Assembly: GCF_001984055.1 (NCBI RefSeq)
Contig: NZ_LYVO01000024.1
Span: 26,561-90,560 of the forward strand
Direction of reading: 5' to 3'
Length of the DNA: 64,000 nucleotides
Origin: Variovorax sp. KK3
GTDB lineage: Bacteria > Pseudomonadota > Gammaproteobacteria > Burkholderiales > Burkholderiaceae_C
Both the position numbers and the translations under genes were made by a program. Shown here piece by piece: positions 9,122 to 18,482 of the stretch (positions are counted from its first letter, which is position 1; each line of letters opens with the position of its first letter). The notes under the pieces are model-generated. The model ran no database searches, had not been told where the DNA came from, and saw nothing but the letters and a program-made list of their open reading frames with translations.

Positions 9122-9150
9122 GGGCCGCTCGAGCGGCCCTTTCTTTTTTC
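9122..9150 (+). terminator. Rho-independent terminator after kdgD
   Basis: The perfect palindrome GGGCCGCTCGAGCGGCCC at 9122-9139 is followed by TTTCTTTTTTC. It lies only about 30 bp before the next gene of the same pathway, so read-through would be needed to express that gene unless it has its own promoter. Confidence 0.85.
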
Positions 9151-9176
9151 GACACATCTTTCCGGAGGAACCGGCC

Positions 9177-10613
9177 ATGCAGAACTTCGACAACCTCATC
9201 AACGGCGAATGGCGCGCCGGCGCGAGCTACAGCCCCAACATCAATCCCAGCAACCTCGACGACGTGCTGGGCCAGTACACCCAGGGCGATGCCGCCCAGG
9301 TCGACGAGGCCGTGGCGGCCGCCACCGCCGCGTTCCCTGCCTGGGCCACAGGCAGCGTGCAGGCGCGCTCCGATGCGCTCGACAAGATCGGCACCGAAAT
9401 CCTCGCGCGCAAGGAAGAGCTGGGCACGCTGCTGGCGCGGGAAGAAGGCAAGACCAAGGCCGAAGGCATCGGCGAGGCCACGCGTGCCGGCCACATCTTC
9501 AAGTTCTTCGCGGGCGAATGCCTGCGCCTGTCGGGCGAGCTGCTGCCCTCGGTGCGCCCCGGCATCGGCGTCGAGATCACGCGCGAGCCGATCGGCGTGG
9601 TGGGGCTCATCACGCCCTGGAACTTCCCCATCGCCATCCCGGCATGGAAGATCGCGCCGGCGCTCGCCTTCGGCAACTGCGTGGTGCTCAAGCCCGCCGA
9701 CCTGGTGCCGGGCTGCGCCTGGGCGTTGGCCGAGATCATCAGCCGCAGCGGCATTCCGGCCGGCGTGTTCAACCTCGTGATGGGCCGCGGCAGCGTCATC
9801 GGCAATGCGCTGGTCGACCATCCCGGCATCCATGCCATCAGCTTCACGGGCTCGGTCGGCGTGGGCCGCAACATCGCCGTGCAGTGCGCGACCCAGGGCA
9901 AGAAGGTGCAGCTCGAAATGGGCGGCAAGAACCCGCAGGTGGTGCTCGACGACGCCGACCTGAACCAGGCCGTGGAGCTCAGCGTGCAGAGCGCGTTCTA
10001 TTCCACCGGCCAGCGCTGCACCGCGTCGAGCCGGCTGATCGTCACCGAGGGCATCTACCCGAAGTTCATCGAGGCGATGAAGGCGCGCATGGCCAAGATC
10101 AAGGTCGGCGATGCGTTGGCGCAGGGCACCGACGTCGGGCCCGTGTCGAGCAGGAGCCAGTTCGATCAGGATCTGGAGTACGTCGAGATCGGCCAGAAGG
10201 AAGGCGCCACGCTCGCTGCCGGCGGCGAACGCCTGAAGCTCGCGACCGAGGGCTTCTACATGTCGCCGGCGCTGTTCAGCGAATCGGTGGCGACGATGCG
10301 CATCAACAAGGAAGAGATCTTCGGCCCGGTGGCCAGCGTGATCCGCGTCAAGAACTACGAAGAGGCGCTCGCCACGGCCAACGACACCGAGTTCGGCTTG
10401 TCCGCCGGCATCGCGACCACGTCGCTCAAGCACGCGACGCACTTCAAGCGCCATTCGCAGGCCGGCATGGTGATGGTGAACCTGCCGACCGCCGGCGTGG
10501 ACTACCACGTGCCTTTCGGCGGCCGCAAGGGTTCGAGCTACGGGCCGCGCGAGCAGGGGCGTTATGCGCAGGAGTTCTTCACCGTGGTGAAGACCGCGTA
10601 CACCTCCGCCTGA
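9177..10613 (+). CDS. 2-oxoglutarate semialdehyde dehydrogenase (aldehyde dehydrogenase superfamily)
   Basis: The 478-residue NAD(P)-dependent aldehyde dehydrogenase has the oxyanion Asn in TPWNF (N149), FTGS at 223-226, the general base Glu in LEMGG (E247) and the catalytic Cys in STGQRCTASS (C281). The length and the VDYHVPFGGRKGSSYGPREQG C-terminus match alpha-ketoglutarate semialdehyde dehydrogenases. It converts the KdgD product to 2-oxoglutarate and so completes the oxidative uronate route into the TCA cycle. The ATG at 9177 has a GGAGG ribosome site 7-12 bp upstream. A terminator separates it from kdgD. Confidence 0.93.
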   Translation: MQNFDNLINGEWRAGASYSPNINPSNLDDVLGQYTQGDAAQVDEAVAAATAAFPAWATGSVQARSDALDKIGTEILARKEELGTLLAREEGKTKAEGIGEATRAGHIFKFFAGECLRLSGELLPSVRPGIGVEITREPIGVVGLITPWNFPIAIPAWKIAPALAFGNCVVLKPADLVPGCAWALAEIISRSGIPAGVFNLVMGRGSVIGNALVDHPGIHAISFTGSVGVGRNIAVQCATQGKKVQLEMGGKNPQVVLDDADLNQAVELSVQSAFYSTGQRCTASSRLIVTEGIYPKFIEAMKARMAKIKVGDALAQGTDVGPVSSRSQFDQDLEYVEIGQKEGATLAAGGERLKLATEGFYMSPALFSESVATMRINKEEIFGPVASVIRVKNYEEALATANDTEFGLSAGIATTSLKHATHFKRHSQAGMVMVNLPTAGVDYHVPFGGRKGSSYGPREQGRYAQEFFTVVKTAYTSA

Positions 10614-10617
10614 ATTA

Positions 10618-10642
10618 CTCCCTCTCCCGGAGGGAGAGGGAG
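10618..10642. repeat. REP-like hairpin (CCCTCTCCC family)
   Basis: CTCCCTCTCCC, a GGA loop and GGGAGAGGGAG form an 11-bp perfect stem directly after the dehydrogenase stop codon. The same core occurs twice at 46186-46206 and 46274-46294, so this is one copy of a dispersed intergenic element. It has no T tract and may act as a 3-prime stabiliser or weak terminator. The remainder of 10643-10789 shows no gene. Confidence 0.8.
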
Positions 10643-10789
10643 CAAGACCCCGCACCGCGTTCGTGCGCCCCGCACCACAACAAGGGTAACTACCCACCCG
10701 CTGGCTCCATACCCCGTGCCCCGCTGGCACTTTGGCCTGCAGGGCGATGGGTGCAAAGTCCATCTCGATTCACCTACAGGAGAACCGAG

Positions 10790-11803
10790 ATGAGCTTGCC
10801 CCGGCGTTTCAAACACTCGTGCGCGGTCTTCGCCGCCACCCTGGCCTTCGGCACCGGCATGTCGGTGCAGGCCCAGACCAAGGAGCTGACCTTCGCCCAC
10901 CAGGACATGCTGGTGCCGCTGCGCCTCGTGATGGAGTCGGGCGAGGTCGAGAAGGCCACCGGCTACAAGATCAACTGGCGCATGTTCTCGGGCGGCGGCG
11001 ACGTCATCCGCGCGATGGCCTCGGGCGACGTGCAGATGGGCGAGACGGGTTCGAGCCCGCTCACTGCGGCTGCCAGCCAGGGTCAGGACATCAAGCTGTT
11101 CTGGATCTCGGCCGACATCGCCGACGCTGAGGCGCTGATCGCGCGCAACGCCTCCGGCATCGGCAGCATCAAGGACCTGGCGGGCAAGAAGGTTGCGACG
11201 CCTTTCGTGTCAACCGCGCACTACCAACTCATGGCCGGCCTGAAGATGGACGGCGTCGACGCCAAGTCGGTCAACGTGATGAACATGCGTCCGCCCGAGA
11301 TCGCGGCGGCGTGGGAGCGCGGTGACATCGACGCCACCTTCATCTGGGACCCGGTGCTGTCGAAGATCAGGTCGAGCGGCAAGACCATCGCCACGTCGGG
11401 CAGCATCGGCAAGCGCGGCGCGCCCACCTTCGAAGGCATCGTGGTGAACGCCAAGTGGGCTGCCGCGAACGAGCCTTTCATGGTCGCCTTCGTGAAGGCG
11501 CTCAATCGCGCCAACGACGAGTACAAGGCCAGCGGCAAGAGCTGGACACCCGACTCGCCGCAGACCAAGGCCATGGCGAAGTGGACCAAGGCCGACCCGA
11601 AGGACGTGGGCCCCGCGATGTCGCTCTACACCTTCCCGACGATGGCCGAGCAGCTGTCGCCCACCTGGCTGGGCGGCGGTGCGGCCAAGGCGATGGCCAA
11701 CACGGCCGTGTTCCTCAAGGAGCAGGGCCGCGTGCAGGAGGTCAAGCCCGACTACAGCGCCTTCGTCACCACCACCTACGTCGAGAAGGCGATGGCGAAG
11801 TAA
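10790..11803 (+). CDS. tauA: Taurine/alkanesulfonate-type ABC transporter, substrate-binding protein
   Basis: The 337-residue protein starts with a signal peptide (cleavage near VQAQTKE) and has the TauA/SsuA two-lobe body. Typical blocks are [60 protein letters not shown] and [18 protein letters not shown]. The last is characteristic of TauA. It would capture taurine or a related sulfonate in the periplasm for TauBC. GGAGAA precedes the ATG at 10790. No taurine dioxygenase follows. The sulfoacetaldehyde and sulfite genes elsewhere in the window point to use of the sulfonate for carbon instead of sulfur alone. Confidence 0.88.
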   Translation: MSLPRRFKHSCAVFAATLAFGTGMSVQAQTKELTFAHQDMLVPLRLVMESGEVEKATGYKINWRMFSGGGDVIRAMASGDVQMGETGSSPLTAAASQGQDIKLFWISADIADAEALIARNASGIGSIKDLAGKKVATPFVSTAHYQLMAGLKMDGVDAKSVNVMNMRPPEIAAAWERGDIDATFIWDPVLSKIRSSGKTIATSGSIGKRGAPTFEGIVVNAKWAAANEPFMVAFVKALNRANDEYKASGKSWTPDSPQTKAMAKWTKADPKDVGPAMSLYTFPTMAEQLSPTWLGGGAAKAMANTAVFLKEQGRVQEVKPDYSAFVTTTYVEKAMAK

Positions 11804-11820
11804 GGCGCCGAGGACTGTTC

Positions 11821-12609
11821 ATGCCCACGCTCGACATCCGCGACCTCACGGTCAACTACGCCGTCAAGGGCGGCACCCTGCAGGCGCTGGCGCCGGTCAA
11901 CCTGCAAATGCGCGACGGCGACTTCGTGGTCGCGCTCGGTGCCTCCGGCTGCGGCAAGACCACGCTGCTCAACTGCATCGCCGGCTTCCTGCCGCCGTCC
12001 ACCGGCGAGATCCTGCTCGACGGCCAGCCGGTGGCAGGCCCCGGCGCCGACCGCGGCGTGGTGTTCCAGAAGCATGCGCTGATGCCCTGGCTCAACGTGC
12101 GCGACAACGTCTCGCTGGGCCTGCGCCTGGCGGGCGCGGGCAAGGCCGAGCGCGACCGCATCGCCGTCGAGAAGCTCGGCCTGGTCGGCCTGGAGAAATA
12201 CGCCGACCGCGCCGTCTACGAACTCTCGGGCGGCATGCAGCAGCGGGTGGGCATCGCCCGCGCACTGGCCAGCGACCCGGCCGTGCTGCTGATGGACGAG
12301 CCCATGGGCGCGCTGGACGCATTCACACGCGAGCAGGTGCAGGAAATCCTGCTGAAGGCCTGGTCGAAGTCGAACAAGATGGTGTTCTTCATTACGCACT
12401 CGGTGGAAGAGGCGCTGTTCCTGGCGACCCGGCTGATCGTGATGAGCCCGAGCCCCGGGCGCATCTCGCACGTGTACGACGAGGTGCCGTTCTCGCGGCA
12501 ATTCCTGTCGCACGGCGACTCGCGCAAGGTGAAGTCGGAGCCCGAGTTCATCCGCATGCGTGAAGAAGTGCTGTCGATCATTCATCATCGGGAGGCTGCT
12601 CATGCCTGA
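11821..12609 (+). CDS. tauB: Taurine/alkanesulfonate-type ABC transporter, ATP-binding subunit
   Basis: The 262-residue ATPase has Walker [10 protein letters not shown] at 40-48, signature LSGGMQQR at 135-142, Walker B VLLMDE at 155-160 and the switch His in THS at 193. The order and spacing are those of TauB/SsuB. It powers sulfonate import with TauA and TauC. It starts 17 bp after tauA, and its last 8 bp overlap tauC, so the three genes form one operon. Confidence 0.92.
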   Translation: MPTLDIRDLTVNYAVKGGTLQALAPVNLQMRDGDFVVALGASGCGKTTLLNCIAGFLPPSTGEILLDGQPVAGPGADRGVVFQKHALMPWLNVRDNVSLGLRLAGAGKAERDRIAVEKLGLVGLEKYADRAVYELSGGMQQRVGIARALASDPAVLLMDEPMGALDAFTREQVQEILLKAWSKSNKMVFFITHSVEEALFLATRLIVMSPSPGRISHVYDEVPFSRQFLSHGDSRKVKSEPEFIRMREEVLSIIHHREAAHA

Positions 12610-13492
12610 CGCCACCATTGCCGCCCCAGTCGCCATGACAAAGGTCTCGCCACCGAACACCACCGCTGCCGGCGCCCACGCGGCCTCGGGTGCCAAGCTC
12701 AAGACGAGTGCCTTCAAGGTGCCCGGCGCGGGCTCGAGCGTGGGCATCAGCGTGGTCACCGTGATCGTGCTGGTGGCGCTGTGGTTCATCGTCACCAACA
12801 TGGGCTGGGTCAAGCCGCTCTTCCTGCCGTCGCCACAGGCTGTGGCGCAGCAGTTCTACGAGTACGTCACCGGGCAGGCCAACGACAAGCCGTTGTGGCA
12901 GCACTTCCTGGCCAGCATGTTTCGCGTGTTCTCGGCCTTCGCGCTCGCCTGCGTGACGGCCATCCCGATCGGCATCGCCATGGGCATGAGCCGTGTGGCA
13001 CGCGGCATCTTCGACCCGCCGCTGGAGTTCTACCGGCCGCTGCCGCCGCTGGCCTACCTGCCGCTGATCATCATCTGGTTCGGCATCGACGAACTGCCCA
13101 AGGTACTGCTGATCTTCCTGTCGTGCTTCGCGCCGCTGGCCCTGGCCGCACGCTCGGGCATGCGCAGCGCTTCGCAGGAGCAGATCAACGCGGCCTACTC
13201 GATGGGCGCAAGCTACATGCAGGTCATCCGCCACGTCATCCTGCCCTCGGCCATGCCCGACATCCTGGTCGGCATGCGCATCGCGATCGGCTTCGGCTGG
13301 ACCACGCTGGTGGCGGCCGAGATGGTGGCGGCCAACATGGGGCTGGGCCAGATGGTGCTCAACGCGTCGAACTTCCTGCGCACCGACATCGTGATCATGG
13401 GGATCATCGTGATCGGCGTGGTGGCCTATCTGTTCGACCTGCTGATGCGCTGGCTCGAACGCCGCCTGGTGCCGTGGAAGGGCCGCATGTAG
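12602..13492 (+). CDS. tauC: Taurine/alkanesulfonate-type ABC transporter, permease
   Basis: The 296-residue inner-membrane permease has a long Ala/Thr/Pro-rich cytoplasmic N-terminus of about 45 residues and then six membrane segments. The ABC permease EAA loop is seen around [36 protein letters not shown], as in TauC/SsuC. The ATG at 12602 overlaps the end of tauB by 8 bp. The operon ends with an intrinsic terminator at 13518-13539. Confidence 0.92.
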   Translation: MPDATIAAPVAMTKVSPPNTTAAGAHAASGAKLKTSAFKVPGAGSSVGISVVTVIVLVALWFIVTNMGWVKPLFLPSPQAVAQQFYEYVTGQANDKPLWQHFLASMFRVFSAFALACVTAIPIGIAMGMSRVARGIFDPPLEFYRPLPPLAYLPLIIIWFGIDELPKVLLIFLSCFAPLALAARSGMRSASQEQINAAYSMGASYMQVIRHVILPSAMPDILVGMRIAIGFGWTTLVAAEMVAANMGLGQMVLNASNFLRTDIVIMGIIVIGVVAYLFDLLMRWLERRLVPWKGRM

Positions 13493-13517
13493 CGGGTGCG
13501 CATCGACGAAGAAGAAA

Positions 13518-13539
13518 GGGGCCGGATGGCCCCTTTTTT
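13518..13539. terminator. Rho-independent terminator between tauC and the GST gene
   Basis: GGGGCC, a GGAT loop and GGCCCC are followed by six T, and the other flank is A-rich (GAAGAAA). The hairpin could therefore end both tauC transcripts (rightward) and GST transcripts (leftward), which converge here. Confidence 0.85.
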
Positions 13540-13544
13540 CTTTG

Positions 13545-14261
13545 TCAGGTCGACGCCGGTGTGCGGCTTGGAATGCTCAGCCCGCGTGCGACCGCGGGGC
13601 GCGCGACGAAGGCGTCGAGCGCGCGCCGCACGTGCGGAAAGCCGTCCCATTCCACCAGCTCGGCGGCTTCGTAGAAGCCCACCAGGTTGCGCACCCAGGG
13701 AAAGGTGGCGATGTCCGCGATGGTGTATTCGTCGCCCATGATCCAGTCGCGGCCCGCGAGCCGCGTTTCCAGCACGTGGAGCAGGCGCCTCGACTCCGCC
13801 ACGTAGCGGTCGCGCGGCCGCTTGTCGTCGTAGTGCTTGCCGGCGAATTTGTGGAAGAAGCCGACCTGGCCGAACATCGGGCCGATGCCGCCCATCTGGA
13901 ACATCAGCCACTGCAGCGTCTCGTAGCGCGCAGCGGGGTCGGCCGGCATCAGCTTGCCGGTCTTGTCGGCCAGGTAGACCAGGATCGCGCCCGATTCGAA
14001 CAGCGCCAGCGGCTTGCCGCCGGGGCCGTCGGGGTCGAGCATGGCCGGGATCTTGTTGTTGGGGTTGAGCGAAAGGAATTCCGGCGACATCTGGTCATGC
14101 GTCTCGAAGTTGACCAGGTGGGGCTCGTAGGGGAGCCCGGTCTCTTCGAGCATGATCGACACCTTCACGCCGTTGGGCGTGGGCAGCGAATAGAGCTGCA
14201 GTCGCTCAGGATGGGCGGCGGGCCACTTCCTGGTGATGGGGTAGGCGGAGAGGTCGGTCAT
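13545..14261 (-). CDS. Glutathione S-transferase family protein (YfcG/YghU-like)
   Basis: The 238-residue protein has a thioredoxin-fold N-domain (LQLYSLPTPNGVKVSIMLEETGLPYEPHLVNF, then NPNNKIPAML and FESGAILVYLADKTG) and an alpha-helical C-domain containing GPMFGQVGFFHKFA and DEYTIADIATFPWVRN. The Thr-Pro-Asn-Gly start of the first helix and the Asn-Pro-Asn-Asn-Lys-Ile-Pro loop resemble the nu-class YfcG/YghU disulfide reductases. It is transcribed toward tauC, with 76 bp between it and the MFS gene upstream. Its substrate is unknown; it may be an accessory or an unrelated passenger. Confidence 0.85.
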   Translation of the reverse strand: MTDLSAYPITRKWPAAHPERLQLYSLPTPNGVKVSIMLEETGLPYEPHLVNFETHDQMSPEFLSLNPNNKIPAMLDPDGPGGKPLALFESGAILVYLADKTGKLMPADPAARYETLQWLMFQMGGIGPMFGQVGFFHKFAGKHYDDKRPRDRYVAESRRLLHVLETRLAGRDWIMGDEYTIADIATFPWVRNLVGFYEAAELVEWDGFPHVRRALDAFVARPAVARGLSIPSRTPAST

Positions 14262-14337
14262 CGGAATCCTTCTTGTCGTGAATGACGCAAGGCCGGATTC
14301 TGCTACCGACGCGGCCCCTCCGCCGCTAAAAAATGGC

Positions 14338-15678
14338 CTAGCGCCCGGCGCCGCTCGCGCGGTAGCTCCGGCCGTCGGCATGTGGCTCGACCACCGGCGC
14401 CGAGCGCCCGATGAGCCAGGCGCAGATGGCCGACACCACGCCCGCGAACAGCACGTACATGCAGATCTGCCAAGGCTGCCCGCCGCCGGACTTGAGCAGG
14501 GCGGTCGCGATGATCGGCGTGATGCCCGAGGCGAAGATGCCCGAGAACTGGTAGACGAAGGAAATGCCCGTGTAGCGCACCTTCGCATCGAAGAGGTCGC
14601 AGAAGAGCGCCGCCTCCGGCCCGTACACCGAGGCGTAGAAGATGCCGAAGGGCACGATGATCGCGAGCCAGATCAGGAACACGTTGCCGCCGCTGTTCGT
14701 CATCAGCCAGAAGCCCGGGAAGGCGGCGACCGCGGTGATCAGCGAGCCCCACATGTAGACCTTCGGCCGGCCCAGCCGGTCGGACAGGCGTCCGAAGAAG
14801 GGAATGGTGAAGATCATCACCACCGCCGCCGCCATCACGCCGAGCAGCGCTTCGGTGCGGCTGATCTTGAGCGTGCTCGTCAGGTAGTTGATCGAGAACA
14901 CGCCGAAGATGTTGAAGAACACGCCGTCGATGTAGCGCGCGCCCATGCCCTTGAGCACGTTGCCGGGGTAGCGCTTGAGCATGTCGAAGAAGGGAATGCG
15001 CAGCTCGGCGTTGCGCGCCTTCACCGCGGCGAACTCCGGCGTCTCCTGCACGTGCAGGCGGATGTACATGCCCACCACGACCATCACGCCCGACAAGAGG
15101 AAGGCGATGCGCCAGCCCCAGGCGAGGAACTGCTCGTCGGTCAGCAGGAACGACAGCAACGCGACGACGCCCGAGGCCATGCACAGGCCGATGGCCAGGC
15201 CGATCTGCGGCAGCGAGGCGTAGAAGCCGCGCTTCTCCTTCGGCGCGTATTCGTAGGCCATCAGCACCGCGCCGCCCCATTCGCCGCCCAGGCCGATGCC
15301 CTGGGCCACGCGCAACAGCAGCAGCAGGATCGGCGCCGCGATGCCGATCTGCGCGTAGGTCGGCACCAGCCCGATCAGGAAGGTGGCCACGCCCATGATC
15401 ATCAGCGTGAGGATCAGCATGCTCTTGCGGCCGATCTTGTCGCCGAAGTGGCCGAAGATCACGCCGCCCAGCGGCCGCGTGACGAAGCCCACCGCGAAGG
15501 TGGTGTAGGCCAGCAGCGTCGACACCACCGGGTCGCTGCCCGGAAAGTAGAGCTTGTTGAACACGATGCCGGCCACCACGCCGTAGAGGAAGAAGTCGTA
15601 CCACTCGATGCTGGCGCCTACCAATGCCGACGTCACCACCCTCCGGATCGCCTTCTCGTCGCCTGTTGCTGCACTCAT
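14338..15678 (-). CDS. MFS transporter, metabolite:H+ symporter type; putative isethionate importer
   Basis: The 446-residue protein has twelve membrane segments and the MHS signatures SIEWYDFFLYGVVAGIVFNKLYF, GGVIFGHFGDKIGRKSMLI, RVAQGIGLGGEWGGAVLMAYEYAPKEKRG and FFGRLSDRLGRPKV. It follows the GMC dehydrogenase by 66 bp with a GGAGA ribosome site. A transporter plus GMC-type dehydrogenase plus divergent IclR regulator is the arrangement reported for iseU-iseJ-iseR of Cupriavidus necator. Import of isethionate is thus the favoured guess, supported by xsc and soe genes in the window. Other organic acids or alcohols remain possible. Confidence 0.82.
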   Translation of the reverse strand: MSAATGDEKAIRRVVTSALVGASIEWYDFFLYGVVAGIVFNKLYFPGSDPVVSTLLAYTTFAVGFVTRPLGGVIFGHFGDKIGRKSMLILTLMIMGVATFLIGLVPTYAQIGIAAPILLLLLRVAQGIGLGGEWGGAVLMAYEYAPKEKRGFYASLPQIGLAIGLCMASGVVALLSFLLTDEQFLAWGWRIAFLLSGVMVVVGMYIRLHVQETPEFAAVKARNAELRIPFFDMLKRYPGNVLKGMGARYIDGVFFNIFGVFSINYLTSTLKISRTEALLGVMAAAVVMIFTIPFFGRLSDRLGRPKVYMWGSLITAVAAFPGFWLMTNSGGNVFLIWLAIIVPFGIFYASVYGPEAALFCDLFDAKVRYTGISFVYQFSGIFASGITPIIATALLKSGGGQPWQICMYVLFAGVVSAICAWLIGRSAPVVEPHADGRSYRASGAGR

Positions 15679-15744
15679 TGCTGTCTCCGATGAAGTTGTT
15701 GTTGAAACACCCCTGCGCGAGGGGCTGCGGACTGCGAAAGAAAC

Positions 15745-17391
15745 TCAGGCGGCGAGCGCGGCGACGGGTGCCGTGGCGTCCTCGCGGATCATGTCGACGG
15801 CCTTCTCGGCCATCATCACGGCCGGTGCATTGGTGTTGCCCGACACCAGCGTAGGCATGGCCGAGCAGTCGATGACGCGCAGCCCGCCGATGCCGTGCAC
15901 GCGCAGGCGCGCGTCGACCACGGCCAGCGGGTCGCTGCCCATGCGGCAGGTGCCGGTGGGGTGGAAGATGGTCGCACCGTTGTTGCGGCAGAACTCCAGG
16001 AGCGCCTCGTCGTCGGCGGCGTCGGGGCCGGGCTTGATCTCGCGCCTGACGTAGGGCCGCATCGCCGGCGCGGCGGCGATGGCGCGCGCCGCCTTCACAC
16101 CGGCGACCGTGGTCGCGCGGTCCAGCTCGGTCGACAGGTAATTGGGCTGCATCTCCGGCGGCTCGGCCGGGTCGCGCGAGCGGATGCGCACGTGGCCGCG
16201 CGATTCGGGCCGCAACTGGCACACCGAGAAGGTGAAGCCCGACCAAGGATGCACCTTGCCACCCGCCATGTCGGCCGACAACGTGGCGACGTGGAACTGG
16301 ATGTCGGGCGTGGGGGCCACCGGCCTGCCGTGCGCATCCTTCAGCGCGCGCATGAAGCAGCCGCCCTGGTTGATGCCCACCGCCAGCGGGCCGGTGCGGT
16401 GCATCAGCCATTCGAGCCCCAGCTTCGCTTGGCCGACCCAGGAGTTGAGCTGGTCGTTGGTGGTGATCGGCTGCGTGCACTCGTAGCTCAGGCGGATCTG
16501 CAGGTGGTCCTGCAGGTTCTCGCCCACGCCCGGCAGGTCGTGCACCACGGGCACGCCGTGCCGTTCGAGCAGCGCACGCGGGCCGATGCCCGAGAGCTGC
16601 AGCAATTGCGGCGACTGCAGTGAGCCGGCAGCCAGCAGCACCTCGGCGCGGCAGCGTGCGGTCTTCTCGACGCCGCCTTGCCGGTAGCGCACGCCGACGG
16701 CACGGCGGCCTTCGAGCACCAGTGCGCTGGCCAACGCTTCGGTCTCGATGCGCAGGTTGTCGCGGTGCCGCGCTGGCGTCAGGTAGGCCTTGGCCGTGCT
16801 GCAGCGCCAGCCGCGATGCGTGGTGAGCTGGTAGTAGCCGGCCCCTTCCTGCGCGGCGCCGTTGAAGTCTTCCGTGCGTGGCACGCCGATCTGCTGGGCG
16901 CCGGCGATGAAGGCCTCGATCAGCTCGTTCTTCGCGCCGATGTCCGAGACCTTGAGCGGCCCTTCGCCACCGTGAAACGCGTTCGTGCCGCGCTGATTGC
17001 CTTCGGACTGGATGAAGTAGGGCAGCACCTCGTCGTAGCCCCAGCCCTCGTTGCCTAGCGCGGCCCAGTGGTCGTAGTCCTCGCGCTGGCCGCGGATGTA
17101 GATCAGGCCGTTGATCGAGCTCGATCCACCCAGCGTCTTGCCGCGCGGCCAGTAGATTCGGCGGCCGTTCATGCCCGGGTCGGGATCGGTTTCGAAGCGC
17201 CAGTTGTAGGTGGGGCTCCACATCGTCTTGCCGTAGCCGATGGGCAGGTGGATCCACAGCGACTTGTCCTCGGGGCCGGCTTCGAGCAGCAGCACGCGCG
17301 TGGCCGGGTCTTCGCTCAGCCGGCCGGCCAGCACGCAGCCGGCCGAACCGGCGCCGACGACGATGTAATCGAACTCTTCTTCAACTGGCAT
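15745..17391 (-). CDS. GMC-family FAD oxidoreductase; putative isethionate dehydrogenase
   Basis: The 548-residue choline-dehydrogenase-like flavoprotein has the FAD-binding GAGSAGCVLAGRLSED at 13-26 and the GMC signatures PRGKTLGGSSSINGLIYIRGQ and LAAGSLQSPQLLQLSGIGP. The C-terminal HPTGTCRMGSDP and SGNTNAPAVMMAEK hold the active-site His and Asn region. It oxidises an alcohol, with electrons probably passed to the respiratory chain. In the ise pathway a membrane-associated dehydrogenase of this type turns isethionate into sulfoacetaldehyde, the substrate of Xsc at 47301-49112. The family call is firm; the isethionate assignment is from context. Confidence 0.88.
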   Translation of the reverse strand: MPVEEEFDYIVVGAGSAGCVLAGRLSEDPATRVLLLEAGPEDKSLWIHLPIGYGKTMWSPTYNWRFETDPDPGMNGRRIYWPRGKTLGGSSSINGLIYIRGQREDYDHWAALGNEGWGYDEVLPYFIQSEGNQRGTNAFHGGEGPLKVSDIGAKNELIEAFIAGAQQIGVPRTEDFNGAAQEGAGYYQLTTHRGWRCSTAKAYLTPARHRDNLRIETEALASALVLEGRRAVGVRYRQGGVEKTARCRAEVLLAAGSLQSPQLLQLSGIGPRALLERHGVPVVHDLPGVGENLQDHLQIRLSYECTQPITTNDQLNSWVGQAKLGLEWLMHRTGPLAVGINQGGCFMRALKDAHGRPVAPTPDIQFHVATLSADMAGGKVHPWSGFTFSVCQLRPESRGHVRIRSRDPAEPPEMQPNYLSTELDRATTVAGVKAARAIAAAPAMRPYVRREIKPGPDAADDEALLEFCRNNGATIFHPTGTCRMGSDPLAVVDARLRVHGIGGLRVIDCSAMPTLVSGNTNAPAVMMAEKAVDMIREDATAPVAALAA

Positions 17392-17449
17392 TCAGGGCTT
17401 CCGGCAGTGAAACAATCGCTACGGTCACCGATGCTAGGTGATGGATTTT

Positions 17450-17466
17450 CGGAACACAACGTTCCG
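17450..17466. promoter_or_regulatory. IclR-type inverted-repeat operator between GMC gene and regulator
   Basis: CGGAAC, a 5-bp spacer ACAAC and GTTCCG form a perfect 6-5-6 inverted repeat in the 104-bp gap between the divergent genes, 29 bp before the regulator start. Similar sites lie at 22194-22210 and 47141-47157. It is most simply the binding site of the adjacent IclR protein. Confidence 0.72.
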
Positions 17467-17495
17467 TTTTAACTCTTTGCTAGAGGTTTTCCCGT

Positions 17496-18344
17496 ATGAC
17501 GCAACCTGCGCGCGAAGCTGCCGCCGCCCCCGCCACCACTGCCGCCGCCCAGGTGAAGAAGCGCGCCGCGGCTGCTTCCGACGCGCAGGCGGAAGAGCCC
17601 AGCACCGGTTCGTCGGCCGAGCGCAGCCTGCGCCTTCTGACGCTGTTGGCCAACGAGGGCCGCGCGCTGTCGCTCGCCGACCTGGCCGCGCAGCTTTCCT
17701 TGCCCAAGGGCACCGCGCACCGCATCTGCACTCAACTGCTGGCCACCGGTTTTCTCGCACGCGACGTGGACGAGCGCATGTTCAGCGTCGGGCCTGCCCT
17801 GCGGCGGCTGGCCTTCGACACGCTCAACCACGGCGTGGTGCGCGGCCTGCGGCACGACGTGCTGTCGGAGTTGGTCAAGCAGGTGGGCGAGACCTGCAAC
17901 TTCACCACGCTGGACGGCACGCAGGTGCTCTACCTCGACCGGGTCGAGGCGCAATGGCCGCTGCGGCTGACGCTCGACGTGGGCTCGCACGTGCCGCTGC
18001 ATTGCACCGCCAGCGGCAAGCTGTTCCTGGCGCAGATGGCGAAGAAGGAGCGTGAAGCCGTGATCGGACAGATCACGCTCGAGCGCATGACCGCCAACAC
18101 CATCACGGACACCGACGCACTGCGCGCCGAGTGCGACGCGATCGCCGCACAGGGCTACTCCTGCGACCGCGAGGAATTCATCGCGGGCCTGGTCGCGGTG
18201 GCGGTGCCGGTGCTGGACGAATCCGGCAGGCAGCGCGCCGCCATCGCCGTCCACGCCCCGACCGCACGGATGACGATGGACGATGCGATGCAGCGCATCG
18301 ATGCATTGAAGGCTGCGGCGAAGCGGATGCGCACGCTGCTCTAG
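17496..18344 (+). CDS. IclR-family transcriptional regulator (IseR-like position)
   Basis: The 282-residue protein has a 45-residue Ala-rich N-terminal tail, then an IclR winged helix (SSAERSLRLLTLLANEGRALSLADLAAQLSLPKGTAHRICTQL) and the IclR effector domain. The latter holds GETCNFTTLDGTQVLYLDRVEA, VPLHCTASGKLFLAQM and YSCDREEFIAGLVAVAVPV. It is divergent from the GMC/MFS pair and probably controls it through the inverted repeat upstream. The inducer may be isethionate, by analogy with the ise cluster of Cupriavidus. The ATG was chosen because it lies just after the operator with an AGAGG ribosome site. Confidence 0.88.
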   Translation: MTQPAREAAAAPATTAAAQVKKRAAAASDAQAEEPSTGSSAERSLRLLTLLANEGRALSLADLAAQLSLPKGTAHRICTQLLATGFLARDVDERMFSVGPALRRLAFDTLNHGVVRGLRHDVLSELVKQVGETCNFTTLDGTQVLYLDRVEAQWPLRLTLDVGSHVPLHCTASGKLFLAQMAKKEREAVIGQITLERMTANTITDTDALRAECDAIAAQGYSCDREEFIAGLVAVAVPVLDESGRQRAAIAVHAPTARMTMDDAMQRIDALKAAAKRMRTLL

Positions 18345-18482
18345 CCCGCGGCACGGGGCGATGGTTGCGCCCGACGCCACCCGTGATGGATGTCACACCC
18401 GCCGGAGGCCGCGGAACGAGTTTCTCGCTTTTTGTGGATGCCATCGGCGTGAGCAGAGGCCGGTTCGAACAATGGCGGCCTC

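Noticed and set aside
10724..10741. Sigma-54 promoter before tauA (CTGGCAC...TGCA)
   Set aside because: The GG and GC elements are one base too far apart for a -24/-12 promoter, and no enhancer-binding regulator gene is near.
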